Assembly (NCBI GenBank): GCA_029204225.1
Contig: CM055093.1
Location: 3,230,285-3,294,284 of the forward strand
Length of the DNA: 64,000 bases
Source of the DNA: Diphasiastrum complanatum
Taxonomy: Eukaryota > Streptophyta > Lycopodiopsida > Lycopodiales > Lycopodiaceae
Reading direction: 5' to 3'
Each line of letters starts with the position of its first letter. Positions within the stretch are counted from its first letter, which is position 1. The notes under the pieces are model-generated. The model saw only the letters and a program-made list of their open reading frames with translations. It was not told where the DNA came from and searched no databases. Of this stretch, positions 1-16,656 are shown piece by piece. The position numbers and the translations under genes were made by a program.

Positions 1-362
1 ATTTTGTCGTCGGCCCAATGTAAACCATTGGTGCAGAATATTCTCAACAATGATAATACTAGGATGCAAAATCATGTGATTGGAGTGAATGATGCAGGAG
101 GAATAAACTCCATCACAAAAATGCAAGCTCCAGTCGTTCATCCTAGTGGTCACGAGATGTGCATGATTGATATACCAACTTACGACCAAATTTTTTGTCC
201 TCCCAAAAGAAAAAGCCGTGATGACAACAAGTTATATGGTCGAAAATTGTTGGCCAAACATTTTAGTGACCAGCATTCCATATATCTTTCTAATCTCCAA
301 GTAGTTCGCACATGGTTGAAAAATTCTGAAATTATTGATTTTGATAGAGCTTGCAAGACAAG
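1..362 (+). pseudogene. M gene exon fragment, inverted, internally deleted
   Basis: This open segment matches the large M exon found at 14488-15125 on the minus strand, then jumps at about 346 into the short exon found at 14281-14343. The jump removes the end of the large exon, the intron and most of the short exon, with a single base of homology at the join. A splice donor of type AAG/GTAAGT follows at 362/363, the same donor as in the parent. One coding difference from the parent is visible (Arg for His near residue 101). The function of the protein is not recognised. Confidence 0.7.
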
Positions 363-495
363 GTAAGTTCTTTGGTTATGTCTTAGCATTTTTGTTTGTC
401 AACAAGCTTAATAGATGATCAAATTCAATTAATGTTACATAGAAAAATTTTCAGCCCTTCACTATAATCAATGCTTGGATATTACACAAAATTTT

Positions 496-693
<198 letters not shown>

Positions 694-736
694 AGCTGCA
701 CCACAACGATTTTGCTCAAGAACCCTCCTATCAGAT

Positions 737-2508
<1,772 letters not shown>

Positions 2509-2769
2509 ACTTAGAATTTGCTTCGAACAGGAACACAGATCATGCTACACAGTAACACAAACAAAAAACACTCTCCACAGCAAGCTCACATAGTAACTGT
2601 ATTTCTCAAAATGAAATTACACTATACATGTAGCTGTTCACTCAGGCAACCCATGCATGACCCAGGTTGCCGTTGGCGGGACGAATTTCCCATCGACTTG
2701 CCTCGTGGTGAGGCCAACTGATCCTTATCGACTGATATGACCCACAGTGTATCTACTTTAAGTCTAACT
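2509..2769 (-). mobile_element. Degenerate LTR next to the primer site (U1)
   Basis: The segment lies directly beside the primer site. Its ends (ACTTAGAA and GTCTAACT) are roughly inverted, like a decayed TG...CA pair. It is the likely 5' LTR of the minus-strand element. The exact outer end is a judgement by eye. Confidence 0.45.
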
Positions 2770-2770
2770 C

Positions 2771-3825
2771 AAACTAGTGAACCATAAATCATGAACCTTG
2801 AACGTTGGACATTAAATCTTGATTTTGGAAGACTAAATTTGTATCTCTCTACTTCTAAGGCCAAACTCTCAATTTTCAAGCCTCATTAAATCCAACACAA
2901 TATAAATTCATTTGTTTGATTCATCCTTACCATGTTCATCTTGTTTGCTACTTGGGCACTCAATGCAATTTTAGATGAGTCAACAAGAACCAACTCATTT
3001 TCATCAAAGATATAGAATACTCCTTACAAAATACAAAATTATTAACAATTCCTCCAATTTTCCTAAACAATGAGATATTTTGAGGAACTGGGTTCAACAA
3101 GCTAGGTTCTAGTACTGAATAATGTCACTATCTTATTCCAATAAGAATATTAATATAAAACTAGTGAACCATAAATCATGAACCTTGAACGTAGGACATT
3201 AAATCTTGATTCTAGAAGACTAAATTTGTATCGCTCTACTTCTAGGGCTAGAATCTCAATTTTGAAGCCCCATTAAATCCAACACAATATAAAATCTTTT
3301 GTTTGGTTCATCCTTATCATGTTTGTCTTGTTCACTACTCGGGCACTCAACGCATATGTAGACGAGTCAACAAGGACCAACTCATTTTCATCAACGAATA
3401 TTTCTTAAAAAGATACGAAATTTTTAACAATGTCTTCAATTTTCCTAAACAATGAGATATTTTGATAAACTAGGTTTGTCAAGCTAGGTTCTAGTACTGA
3501 AGAATGTCACTATCTTATTCCAATAAGAATATTAGTATTAAACTTGTGAACCTTGAACGTTGGACATTAAATCTTGATTCTGGAAGACTAAATTTGTATC
3601 TATTTCCTTTAAAGCCAAACTATCAATTTTCAAATCCCATTAATTCCAACGCAATATAAAATCATTTTGTGTGATTTATCATTATCATTTTCATCTTGTT
3701 CGTTGTTTGGGCACTCAATGCATATGTAGACGAGTCAAGAAGGACCAACTCATTTTCATCAAAGATATCAAATATTCCTTGAAAAATACAAAATTATTAA
3801 CAATGTCTGCAATTTTCCTAAACAT
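2771..3825. repeat. Three tandem ~385-bp repeats (U1)
   Basis: Copies start at 2771, 3158 and 3540 with the phrase 'GTGAACC...CTTGAACGT.GGACATTAAATCTTGATT'. Each runs through an AAGATATxxAATA.TCCTT stretch to CAATTTTCCTAAACA. The third copy is shorter. No coding potential is seen. The same array recurs in U2 and U3. Confidence 0.9.
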
Positions 3826-4417
3826 TTAAAAGTCTTATGATGTTTTTCTTTTAATGGTTGAATCTCTGTTCATGGTATTACCAAATTAGGATTGATTAAA
3901 GGAATCTTGATTTTGTGAACATTTCTTGACATAACTTGGATTTTAGACATCAATTTATGATAATTACATAATTTGATGAACTAGGTTCATTGAATTGACT
4001 TTTACTACTAAAGAATAACACTATCATGTTTCAATAAAAATGATATTTTGGTTTATCGAAAACACTGATTGTAAATGAATCTCTAGCTATGAAATTTTAG
4101 TGCTATATGAGTACATACTCAACCAATGTACTATAGAAATTCGTACCTAGCGAACATCTATGCTTGTACAAAAAGTTGAATATATTTTGGAAATGAAAAT
4201 ATTAGTGGTGCTTACAATAAGTATCACAAAATGAGTTCTACTACTGAAGAATTTCACTATCTTGCTCCAATAAAAAAGATATCTTAGCGAACTTAGATCA
4301 TGAATGTTGTTAATTGTAAATGAATCTTTATCTATGAAAATCTAGTAGTAGATGTTGGCATGCTCAAATTGATATATCATGAAAATTTCTAATAAGAGAA
4401 TGTCTTTACTTTTACAG
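3826..4417. other. AT-rich stretch before P
   Basis: No gene or repeat is recognised. The phrase 'GAA.AATGTCACTATCTT.TTCCAATAA' of the upstream tandem repeat recurs in decayed form at about 4010 and 4245, so the stretch probably holds older copies of the same repeat. It ends in a good splice acceptor (TTTTACAG at 4410-4417). Confidence 0.5.
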
Positions 4418-5364
4418 GTGGTGCTTACTATAAACACGAAAGAATGTGAACTTGGTGAGCTTTTTTCATTGGATGCAAATGCAACTTGTCATGGAAACAG
4501 ATTGGTATCGGAAGATGCTCAATCATTGTTCATGCAACCACTCAAAAAGAAAAGTTATTGCATGTTCCTACAATGGATGCCAATACGTTGGATAAAGCAA
4601 TTGGCAGTTTTGTGATTTGGTGTATTCAAGATGTGAAAGTCAAAGATAATGACACATTGAACAAATGCCAACATGGATCATGGTGCTATTGAAGATCCAA
4701 GTGAGGAGATTATTGAAGAAGCATTGATTCAAACAAGACAAAAAGACTTACACGTCGGGATTGGACTAACAAGAAGGTAAAAGATTTCAATGCAGGTTGT
4801 GAAACTGTCCTAGGAGAAGTGTACACTTTGCTTGTATTCTTATATGAGGCAATTGACTTTGAGGAGCTTGGAGATGACCACGTGAGAATCACTATAACAA
4901 AATGGTATGGGCATGCTGATATTAGCACAATGAACGAGAAGTCAGACTTGCTAAAATGGCCAATTGATCAAGTCACTTTAATGGATGGATCAAGGTTGAG
5001 AGGTCTAGAAACAGAAAAATCCAACTTCTTAAATGATGATGAGCATAGTAGTGAAGAGTCAAACATTGCCTTTCTAATGGCCAGAGAAACTTTACTGGAT
5101 GGAAAAAAAAAAGGCCATACAACATGATTCATAGAAAAGCAAAAACTTCAAGCTGTTCAAGTGAAGAAAAAGAGAGAAGTCAAGTGCTCATTGGAAGCAA
5201 TTCAAAAAGTAGCATCCATAGATTGTTGTAAGCAACAATGTTGTCAACTTATGAATCGTGACATTATTCACAATGCACGAAAGCAATTTTGGGACCAAAG
5301 TTTTGAAAATAGGGTGACATATGTGTATGACATGTTACAAACTACACATAATGTACCTGGATGA
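4418..5364 (+). pseudogene. P relic: transposon-like protein, frameshifted (U1)
   Basis: After the acceptor at 4417 an open frame runs to the CHG at about 4490. It shifts to a second frame reading GIGRCSIIVHA...LDKAIGSFVIW, and shifts again near 4690-4750 into a long acidic stretch (DWTNKKVKDFNAG...). A TGA at 5125-5127 is the only stop before a lysine-rich part and a cysteine motif, CCKQQCC, followed by NARKQFWDQSFENRV. The first part resembles the C-terminal domain of plant TNP1/En-Spm proteins (G..lG...V.V......l..AiG..V.W). That assignment is inference from pattern only. Known for the family: En/Spm accessory proteins bind transposon ends. With several frame breaks this copy is not functional. 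Confidence 0.5.
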
Positions 5365-8095
5365 CATTTCAGATAGATGACATTTATTGTCACTCGACTT
5401 GAAAATACTTGAAGGGAAAGAACCCTTTGTGGAAGGCACTTATTACCGACTTTTCATGGATGTAGATATTTTGAAATTTCATCTTTCCAGTTAACTTTTA
5501 TATAAAAATATATGACAAAATCTGGATAATGTGAGATCATAAGACTCCACAGTTTGAGAAGTTGTAAGGCCCGAATTTATTAAAAAAAGGAGTGATGAAG
5601 TGATGGGATAAATTCTATCAGAAGATCTATTTTTGCATAGTTTTTGGAAGAGAACTAGTTGTGGTATAGAAATGAGATTTTCTGAAAGTATTTTCAGATA
5701 AATCCAGAGTAAGATACCAAATTGGAACTTTTCAAATAAGAGAAATTCTCTAGGGATTGTGTGGAACAATCGGAAACTAGAACTGGCTTGAAATTTGAAT
5801 CATTATCTTTATGTAGTACAGAGAAAGGTCAAAAGTTACTAGCTCCATTTTAGTTGGAATAGGAGTAAGTTTGATTGTAATATTGAGTCTAAAATGTATG
5901 TATTAGTTCAACCTAATCTTAGTTTGAGTACTAGAATTAGGGAGGGGTTGATTGAGTGGGAGAAATTATGTGGAAAGAGGTAAATTGGGTTGGAAAATTC
6001 ATGAGAGTGGATATAGTCTTTGTCTCAGAGATTTCTCGGATATGCTATGTACTCATGAGAAATAGAAATTATTTGGTAGCTGAGTTATAGTGATATTATT
6101 CTCATATGTGCATGATTAATCTTGTATGAATCTACTATGTATTTCAGGTTACTGGTTTTATTTGGTGCACTTAAACCAGTCGGTAAACATAGACATATGA
6201 TCAAGTATTGTTGGATATTTGCAGAGTTAATGGATCTTTCTGTGGAAGATTTATTGGTCAACTTGGAAATGATTTGGAGAAGAATTTATATGTCATGTTA
6301 CTAGTAAATTGAGACCTGCACCTGGACATTTGAAATTTCCAAATCATTGGCAGTTAACTTGAGTATCGGAGTTACTCTTGGATAAACTTAATTGGTTAGA
6401 CGAACAATGTGAAGATGATTCATCATAAATTGTTTGTTTTGTTTTATATTACTTGTAAGACACATGATTTGTTGATCTTCGTGATTCATTAGTCAAAATT
6501 ATGTGCATAGGATATATTTTTCATTTTCTTAGTAGAGTATTCTTCAATTGAGGAACAGACTCAGTTCATTAGTGATTGGATCCCAGAGAGCTTAGTTGGA
6601 TAGCAAATCATAATGATTCCAAGAATAACAACTGAATTTATATTTAGTAGGACTTTGGATGTCTAGATTTGGTTCTAGATGATAATCTAAAGTTTGTGAC
6701 TCGTGTATCACCTTTGCCCAATTTTTCTTTGAAGCCCACCACGGCCTTTTTTTGCCATTTTTTACATATGTTCATAAGGATTGATGCTTATGCCGAATAT
6801 GCGTACACATATTCATCAATGCCCACACCTCCCCAAATCTATTTGATTGAGGAAACTCACTATTCAAAATCGCAAGTATCTTATTCTTGTCATCTTGGTC
6901 TTGTGGCTCATATATTCACTCATAGATGATTTGACTAGGACACTAGTAGTATAGAATGTAGTGAGATGTTCTATGTCAAACATCATGCTCTTGTTACCTT
7001 AGTATCAATGCGCAGTTCCCTGATATTTCTAAAAATTCATGCTCATCGTAAACATCTTCTAGCCATCTCATCACAAATTCCCATCTCCGTTTTTTTTTTG
7101 TTTTTCATAAAGACAAATACACACTGTTTTGTAGTTTTCTTGGGCTTTTGTTATTCACTGTGTGCATACATTGACAATTCACAAAATCCATTGGAATTTG
7201 ATTTGTGTCAAAATTTTCATTAACTTCACTGCTTGTTGATAAGTAGTCATTGCCTTGTGGATTGAATTCTTTTTTTTAACAACCCCTCTCTAAGTAGAGG
7301 TCATTCAATGAGTTATCCTTAGATTCAAATCACAATCTTTCTTCTCAGTCCCCATGATCCATGTCTCAAAGGTGGTTCTTAGAAAGAGTCATTTCATGAT
7401 TTTTGACAAGCTTGGCAAGGAGGATCTTGCAACATTTCACCCATTATGTTATATCTCAACCATTATGTTATATCTATAAAATAAAAGTGGATACCATTAG
7501 TACTAATTGGCAAATCCCAATAAAAACCATAAAAAGTTACTAAAACCAATTTTCATTTGAATAATTGCGGTAGTTCATTTGGGCACAATGTCCTAAATGT
7601 ATTTTGGCCATTTAAATAAATTTTGTTAACATAACACTATGTTAAGGATATTTCTACAAGAAGTAGTGTGTCACACTATATATGCAACTTCACACATCAC
7701 TTACATTAGTTAGAAAGAATTTCATTTCAGAGTTTTTAGGTTTGCTTTTATTGGTAGATACAGGTTGGATAAAGTCATCTCATGATCCAATAATGTAAAA
7801 GGTGTCATTGTAATACCCTTCCCATGAATGCTTGTGGGATAAAGTGATGCAAGGGATTATGGGTCACCAAACATTGAGTATAAATACTAGAATTTTAAGA
7901 TGAATGACTATTATTATTTCAAGATCCATTTTACTTATATAGGAGTTGGGTGAGAGCATAATGTTCCTGTAACAAATTTTAGATGAATCACTGAGGTAAA
8001 AAATACAACTTCTTCCTATCCATATATGTTGGTATCAAGATAATTTTTGTGCATAAGACCCATTTATAGATCAGTTAATTGTCTATGGCACATAG
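5365..8095. other. Long non-coding stretch (U1)
   Basis: No credible gene is seen; open frames here are short and lack family features. At 5563-5578 TGTAAGGCCCGAATTT resembles the start of many plant Ty3/Gypsy LTRs, and a related TGTAATACCC occurs near 7810, so decayed Gypsy LTR sequence is possible. The region is AT-rich and nearly identical in U2 (19290-21982) and U3 (40695-43424). Confidence 0.45.
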
Positions 8096-10354
8096 AAATA
8101 TATTTTTCCAATTTTAATTGTTCTTATTATGTTTTTTCATCACAATAATTTTATCTATTTGTGATAATTCAAGTTTGTGTAGATTGCGAAAGTACTTCAA
8201 CCTATTTCTCTAGTTGTGTTACTTGTTCTACATATGGAATATGTTGCAATTATTCTGAGTTATGTGTGCTAAATTGTTCTCGTGCAACAAAAATTTAAAA
8301 TTTTGGTTGGATCTAGTCTCTTAAGGGATTAAATTTATATATAACAATCCCCATTATTGAAGTAGTTTCAATGTACTGGGATGATATCCGAGAGGTGAAA
8401 AGAAAAGATGAAAAATCACAAGATATTGAGACAGAGTACTGGTCCCCAAAACATAATGAGGTATATTGCACAACTCGATGAGGTCCTTAAAGGGCCTTAG
8501 CATTTTGCGAGTAAAGTTTTTACGAATTTTGTGAGTGTTTTTCTTTTCATGAGTGAATAAAACAATAGCACATGATGTGCTACCTTTTTCATGCCACCAC
8601 TTAAATATTTATCAATAAGAATTGTGGTTTGACACATAGTCTAATCTTCCATAATGAAATCCCAAAATAAGAATTTTTTTTAGCCTCCAAATATGGCACA
8701 TCGGCATGTTGATTTTTTTTTTTTGGTTGAATCACTTGGCACGCCAGTGTGCCAAGTGATTTAAAATTCTTTTTTTCTGGTTGACTTCATAATATATGAA
8801 TCTCAATGGTTTGTCCAATTTGACAAAATTAGCCATTTTTTAGGCAAATGATTAGAGAACTAAAGGAAAGATTAAGAAGTGGAATAATCTCATTGCAAAG
8901 CTACAACACCAATTAAATAAGTCTAATGTTTATGTATGCAATAGCCAAAAAAAATTTGAAGGGAAGTGCATGAAGTCACTCTTAAAAGAATATTTGCCAA
9001 AATCACCTGTAACTATTGTAATATTGTCATAGGGAAAGGCATGATCAATGTGGATGCAACAAAATGACAAGCTTCCTAGAAATCAAATTCAAGCATTTTA
9101 ATGGAATATCTATATGAAGAAAGATATAAGTACAAATATGAGTTAATTAACTTGAAAAACTATCAAATGTGTTGATCATTGCTACATGCTCAGGGAAAAA
9201 AGCTCATCTCAAATGTGGAAACAAACAATATTTTAGCTTGGTTGAGATGTTAGTGTGGAAACAATTAGAAAATGTTACAACTAGACACACCATATTATAG
9301 CTAGCATTTCTAGATCCACTACCAAATTATTATCATGAAGATCTTGCTATCATATGGAAAAATATCATTGACTTGATTATCATGGTGAATGAATTAATTA
9401 AGTCCTATAGAGGTCTTAGTATAATAAGAATTATTAATGACAACTGTATATCTTTAATCCCAGAGGGTATTTCAAGAGATATGAGTGCTCTATAGATGAT
9501 TATCGGTAGAAACGAAGATATTTCTCCTACCTCAGGTCACATCTTTGGAGATGTGGAAGATCTTCAATGGCCGGGGAGTGTGGTTTGGAAGTCAAATGGA
9601 AATTGACCAAAGTAAAGTTATTCGATAATGCTAGATATTCATAACTCTCCCACCATTCTTGTATTTACACAACACCATAGACAACATGTTGCTATTGTCC
9701 AAATAGAAGTTTCCTTTTTAGCTTAATCCCTTGCCAAGAAAACCATTAACATAGCCGCATGCAAGGTTATTGTCTTTTTGCACTCTTATAGCTTATGCAC
9801 ATGTGGATAGTATCAATATGGCAAGCACCTTATTGACATATTCTCTTTCAATACAACAACTTAGAACAATTAATATGGTACCTTGTAGCCAAAATTACTA
9901 ATATTAAAAGTTTTTCAAACTTCCAAGCTAAAAGTTAACGACATCCAAACTTTATCTAGCATCCAAAGGAAGGAAATTAGGAAAGAAGGGAGTTCATAAT
10001 CAAACTCAAATCAAAGACTTTGATAAACACAACAAACTTGCATTAGAATTTCAAAAGGAAAAGCTCATAAGCCCACACTTATTAGCATCCAAAGGAAGAT
10101 AAGGAAAGAAGGGAGCTCATAATCAAACTCAAGTCAAATGCTTTGACAAGTGCGACAAAAGACATTTGGAATAGGCCAATATTTATGAAGTTCTACTAAG
10201 AAATGACACAACCTATGAATCAAGTAATTGAGATGTCAAGTTATAAAACATACAAAAGTGAAAATTGATTATTAAATTGTGAGGGTGAGCTCATATTGAC
10301 CAAGTTAGAACCTTTCTTTGACCAGCACTTGCAAGTTGTTTCTATCACCAAGAG
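8096..10354. repeat. Hybrid X/X' repeat (U1)
   Basis: From 8096 to 9133 the sequence follows repeat X of U2/U3 (for example GATATAAGTAC). From 9143 onward it follows repeat X' (TTAATTAACTTG, then ATCAAATGTGTTG and the extra 115-bp direct repeat). The switch lies in the shared run AAATATGAG at 9134-9142. No intact gene is present. The translated remnants are broken by many stops. Confidence 0.88.
8730..8761. repeat. 13-bp perfect hairpin, 6-nt loop (U1)
   Basis: Arms AATCACTTGGCAC (8730-8742) and GTGCCAAGTGATT (8749-8761) flank GCCAGT. A T run precedes it. The element is in every X copy but not in X', so it is probably a small insertion such as a MITE remnant. Confidence 0.85.
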
Positions 10355-10979
10355 CAATATAATAAACATGGCACTTTGCATCTTAATCAAAGGTTCATAC
10401 AGTGGATGCCTAATCAGATAGGTCACATTACTTCCATAGCTATCATAGTATAGTCATTATCATGTAGTCAAATAATTCATCATAGGATAAAGACACGTGA
10501 TAGATCAACATACGCATGCCCAATGTAGATATGATAATCCCACCAAGAACCTTTAGATATCTCTTCGTACTAGATCATTATATTATAGAAATTGTGATAT
10601 TTGGTATTCATCTTCATGGATGCATATTCCTACATGCACTCTAATCCTTCTTGTGACTTGAGGATGCTCTCAATGTCATGTGACTCATTCATCATATTGA
10701 GAATCTAATTTTGGGTGCAAGGCCTGCTCTATAAGTAAAAATTCATCATGTCCTTGGCGGACTATAATAGATCAGGTGGTGGTAAGATAACAGATATGCA
10801 GTGCCTTATCATGTTCAGTTACCAAGGTATCTTTTTGAAAGTTCAAAATGGATAAAAACTTAAGATTTTTGTGAAAAACCACAACCCATATCCTACTTAT
10901 AACTAGAGTAAAGTATGATTTGACTTATGTATGAATGGTGATTGACATTTCCAACCTTAATTACCAGTAGGAGGGGTTA
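10355..10979. other. Non-coding stretch (U1)
   Basis: No gene or repeat is recognised. The small frames here are unremarkable. Confidence 0.4.
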
Positions 10980-11450
10980 ATTACAAGAAAAATATGACAT
11001 GTTTCTAGATAGGAAAAAAAGAGATCTTTCCTAGTTGCATATTGCATTCATATGCAACTAGGAAAGTGAAAACTAGAAAAAGTGCAACAGTTTCCTACTT
11101 TGACAATCTAGGAAAAGCAACATTTTAGATTCCTAGAGAGGAAATATTTTCCTATATAAGAAACGCAAACCACAAAATCACACTTTCCTATATAGAAAAC
11201 TTAATAGGAAAATATGACATGTTTCTAAAAAACGTGCAACAATTTCCTACTTTGACAATCTTGAAAAAGCAATGTCTAGACTCCTAGACAAGAATTTTTT
11301 TTCCTACATAAGAAACAAGAAACCAGAAAATCAGACTTTCCTATATAAAAAACTTAATAGAAAATATTTATCCTATATAGAAAACACAAAGCACAAAGCC
11401 CCACGCACTTTTCTAGATAGAAAAATTATATCTTATGTATAAAAAATATC
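10980..11450. repeat. Subterminal-type repeats, TTTCCTA/TAGGAAA rich (U1)
   Basis: Two imperfect tandem blocks start with AAAATATGACATGTTTCTA near 10989 and 11213. Both carry GTGCAACA.TTTCCTACTTTG and CTTTCCTATATA words in both orientations. The left edge reads TTACAAGAAAAA, close to the usual CACTACAAGAAAA end of plant CACTA elements. The block lies just beyond the 3' end of gene M, which suits a transposon terminus. This is inference; the opposite terminus was not found. Confidence 0.5.
11026..11066. repeat. 15-bp hairpin in the subterminal repeats (U1)
   Basis: Arms CTTTCCTAGTTGCAT (11026-11040) and ATGCAACTAGGAAAG (11052-11066). The loop here is 7 bp longer than in the copies near 34070 and 55440, where only TCAT separates the arms. 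Confidence 0.85.
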
Positions 11451-11796
11451 AAAGATACAAAACAAATATATATAATTAGAGAACCAAGGTTCAACCTCTA
11501 TTGAATGCTAAAATCCAACTTGTGCCTGAAAAAATAGTTACATTTTAAACTGAAACCAACACAACTATGTCATTACAACCTTTCAGAAAGCATTCAATAT
11601 AAATACATTGCATTGCAAAATATACGCCCGATTAAATTGAACATCTCTAAACAAAAGCCCTTTGTTAAAGTCAACTCTCTATTGCACACTATCTCTGATG
11701 AATGTTAAATTCGTCTTGCAAAAACATGTCTTCACGAAAACAGTTCGTAAAAACAAAGAACGTCTACTCAGATACATGGACGTCTTTTACCAGTAG
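11451..11796. other. Downstream flank of M (U1/U2 joint)
   Basis: AT-rich, no coding potential seen. It probably holds the 3' UTR of M, since the stop codon is at 11797-11799 on the minus strand. Confidence 0.4.
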
Positions 11797-15125
<3,329 letters not shown>

Positions 15126-15515
15126 CTGCATATGTTTGAATCATTAAACCACCAAACATTATACTCAAACATTAAAATGAACCCATGTTGAAAAGCAAAT
15201 TTGTGATTGTTGACAATAAATGAAATAATGATCCAGCAATGTTGTTTTTAACAATAGCATTGTGCTAGTTCTCTTAATTTGATTTATCTTTAACATACTT
15301 ACAAAAACACTCATTGTTATCTAAATACTACATGGTGAACATCTATCGCATAATTAGACATATATTTATTAAAAAAAAAAGGTTACACAAGTTGAATGAA
15401 ATAAATGATATCTCATCATCATAATTAAATATATACACATAACATTGTATGTATGTCAACATGAAAGTAAATCTAAAGTGGGTTCATGTCCAAGAAGGAA
15501 CACCAATGTATTTTC

Positions 15516-15752
15516 CTAGCTCTCACTATACCAAGCAACTAGAACTAGTTTTAATGTCCCATCTATGTCTAATCTACAACTTTTTACTGCATGCCAATTT
15601 GATAAAAATGTAACACATTTGTCCCAATCCACATATGTTTCTTCTTCTTGATCCACCCTCCACATCCCACATTGATTTCTCATCTTTCTTATCCAACCAA
15701 CTTTCACGAGTTTATTTTCAACATCTACATTTTTTACTATGGCATGTCGCAA
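15516..15752 (-). pseudogene. Unrecognised open segment at the M/Copia joint
   Basis: An open minus-strand frame of 78 codons (contains KVGWIRKMRNQCGMWRVDQE) runs up to the start of the Copia leader at 15753 and ends in TAG at 15516. It may be a further 5' exon of M or a fragment of another element interrupted by the Copia sequence. No acceptor or ATG is clear. It is unique to U2 in this window. Confidence 0.35.
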
Positions 15753-16394
15753 ATGTTTTGGATCAATCTAGATTATAACTATATCATGTTCCTCTAGCCA
15801 AGGAGGGACACAACCTGGAGATCCATCTTTGAAAAGCTTCCAAAGCTAGCTATGGCTGCCACCATCAGATCTATCATGTTCCTTTACCAGCTCACGGCGA
15901 ATTGATCAGGGTGCCCTCCTCTGGATTTTCACAGCTTCCAAAATGATTCAAAATGAAGAGAAATCTTCATTTTTGAGCTTTCAAACCCTAGGCCAGGGTT
16001 TTCCTCAGAAAACTACTCTTGGCTTCTTGTTCATAGTCCTTTTCCAAGCCTACCCTCTTTCTCTGAGGTCGCCCTACTGCTGGAAAGCTGATGCTTCAAT
16101 CTGTTTGTCAAATGGTGTCAGTTTGGATGCACATTGACTGCAAACACCAAGTAGCCTTCTTTCGGAATTTCAAAATTCCGTTTGTTAATTCTGATTCAGT
16201 CGACAACTCTTGTCTCTGAATCCCCACACAGTCTCAAGCTCACCAAGCTTCTGTGTGCTAAACTCTCTACACCAGTGCTTATCTTTCCGTCTTCAACCCG
16301 CCGTAAACCCTGAACTCTCAGAAGAGAGTTCTCCCGAAGCTCATTTCAACGGCGATGTTGTACTGTGTACACTCCCTGTATGGCTCTGATACCA
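15753..16394 (-). mobile_element. Copia leader remnant with primer site (U2)
   Basis: Same module as 1840-2508, with the primer site at 16382-16394. A 26-bp deletion near 15898 (between CACGGC and GAATTGATC) is private to this copy. Confidence 0.6.
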
Positions 16395-16655
16395 ACTTAG
16401 AATTTGCTTCGAACAGGAACACAGATCATGCTACACAGTAACACAGACAAAAAACACTCTCCACAGCAAGCTCACATAGTAACTGTATTTCTCAAAATGA
16501 AATCACACTATACATATAGCTGTTCACTCAGGCAACCCATGCATGACCCAGGTTGCCGTTGGCGGGACGAATTTCCCATCGACTTGCCTCGTGGTGAGGC
16601 CAACTGATCCTTATCGACTGATATGACCCACAGTGTATCTACTTTAAGTCTAACT
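16395..16655 (-). mobile_element. Degenerate LTR (U2)
   Basis: Counterpart of 2509-2769, with only a few base changes. Confidence 0.45.
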
Positions 16656-16656
16656 C

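Noticed and set aside
2771-3825. CRISPR-like or centromeric satellite array
   Set aside because: Only three long imperfect units without spacers, in a plant context and embedded among transposons; too few copies for a centromeric satellite.
4740-4800. Tiny intron GTAAAAG...TGCAG in P
   Set aside because: It would be about 19 bp, too short to be spliced; an indel in a relic explains the frame change better.
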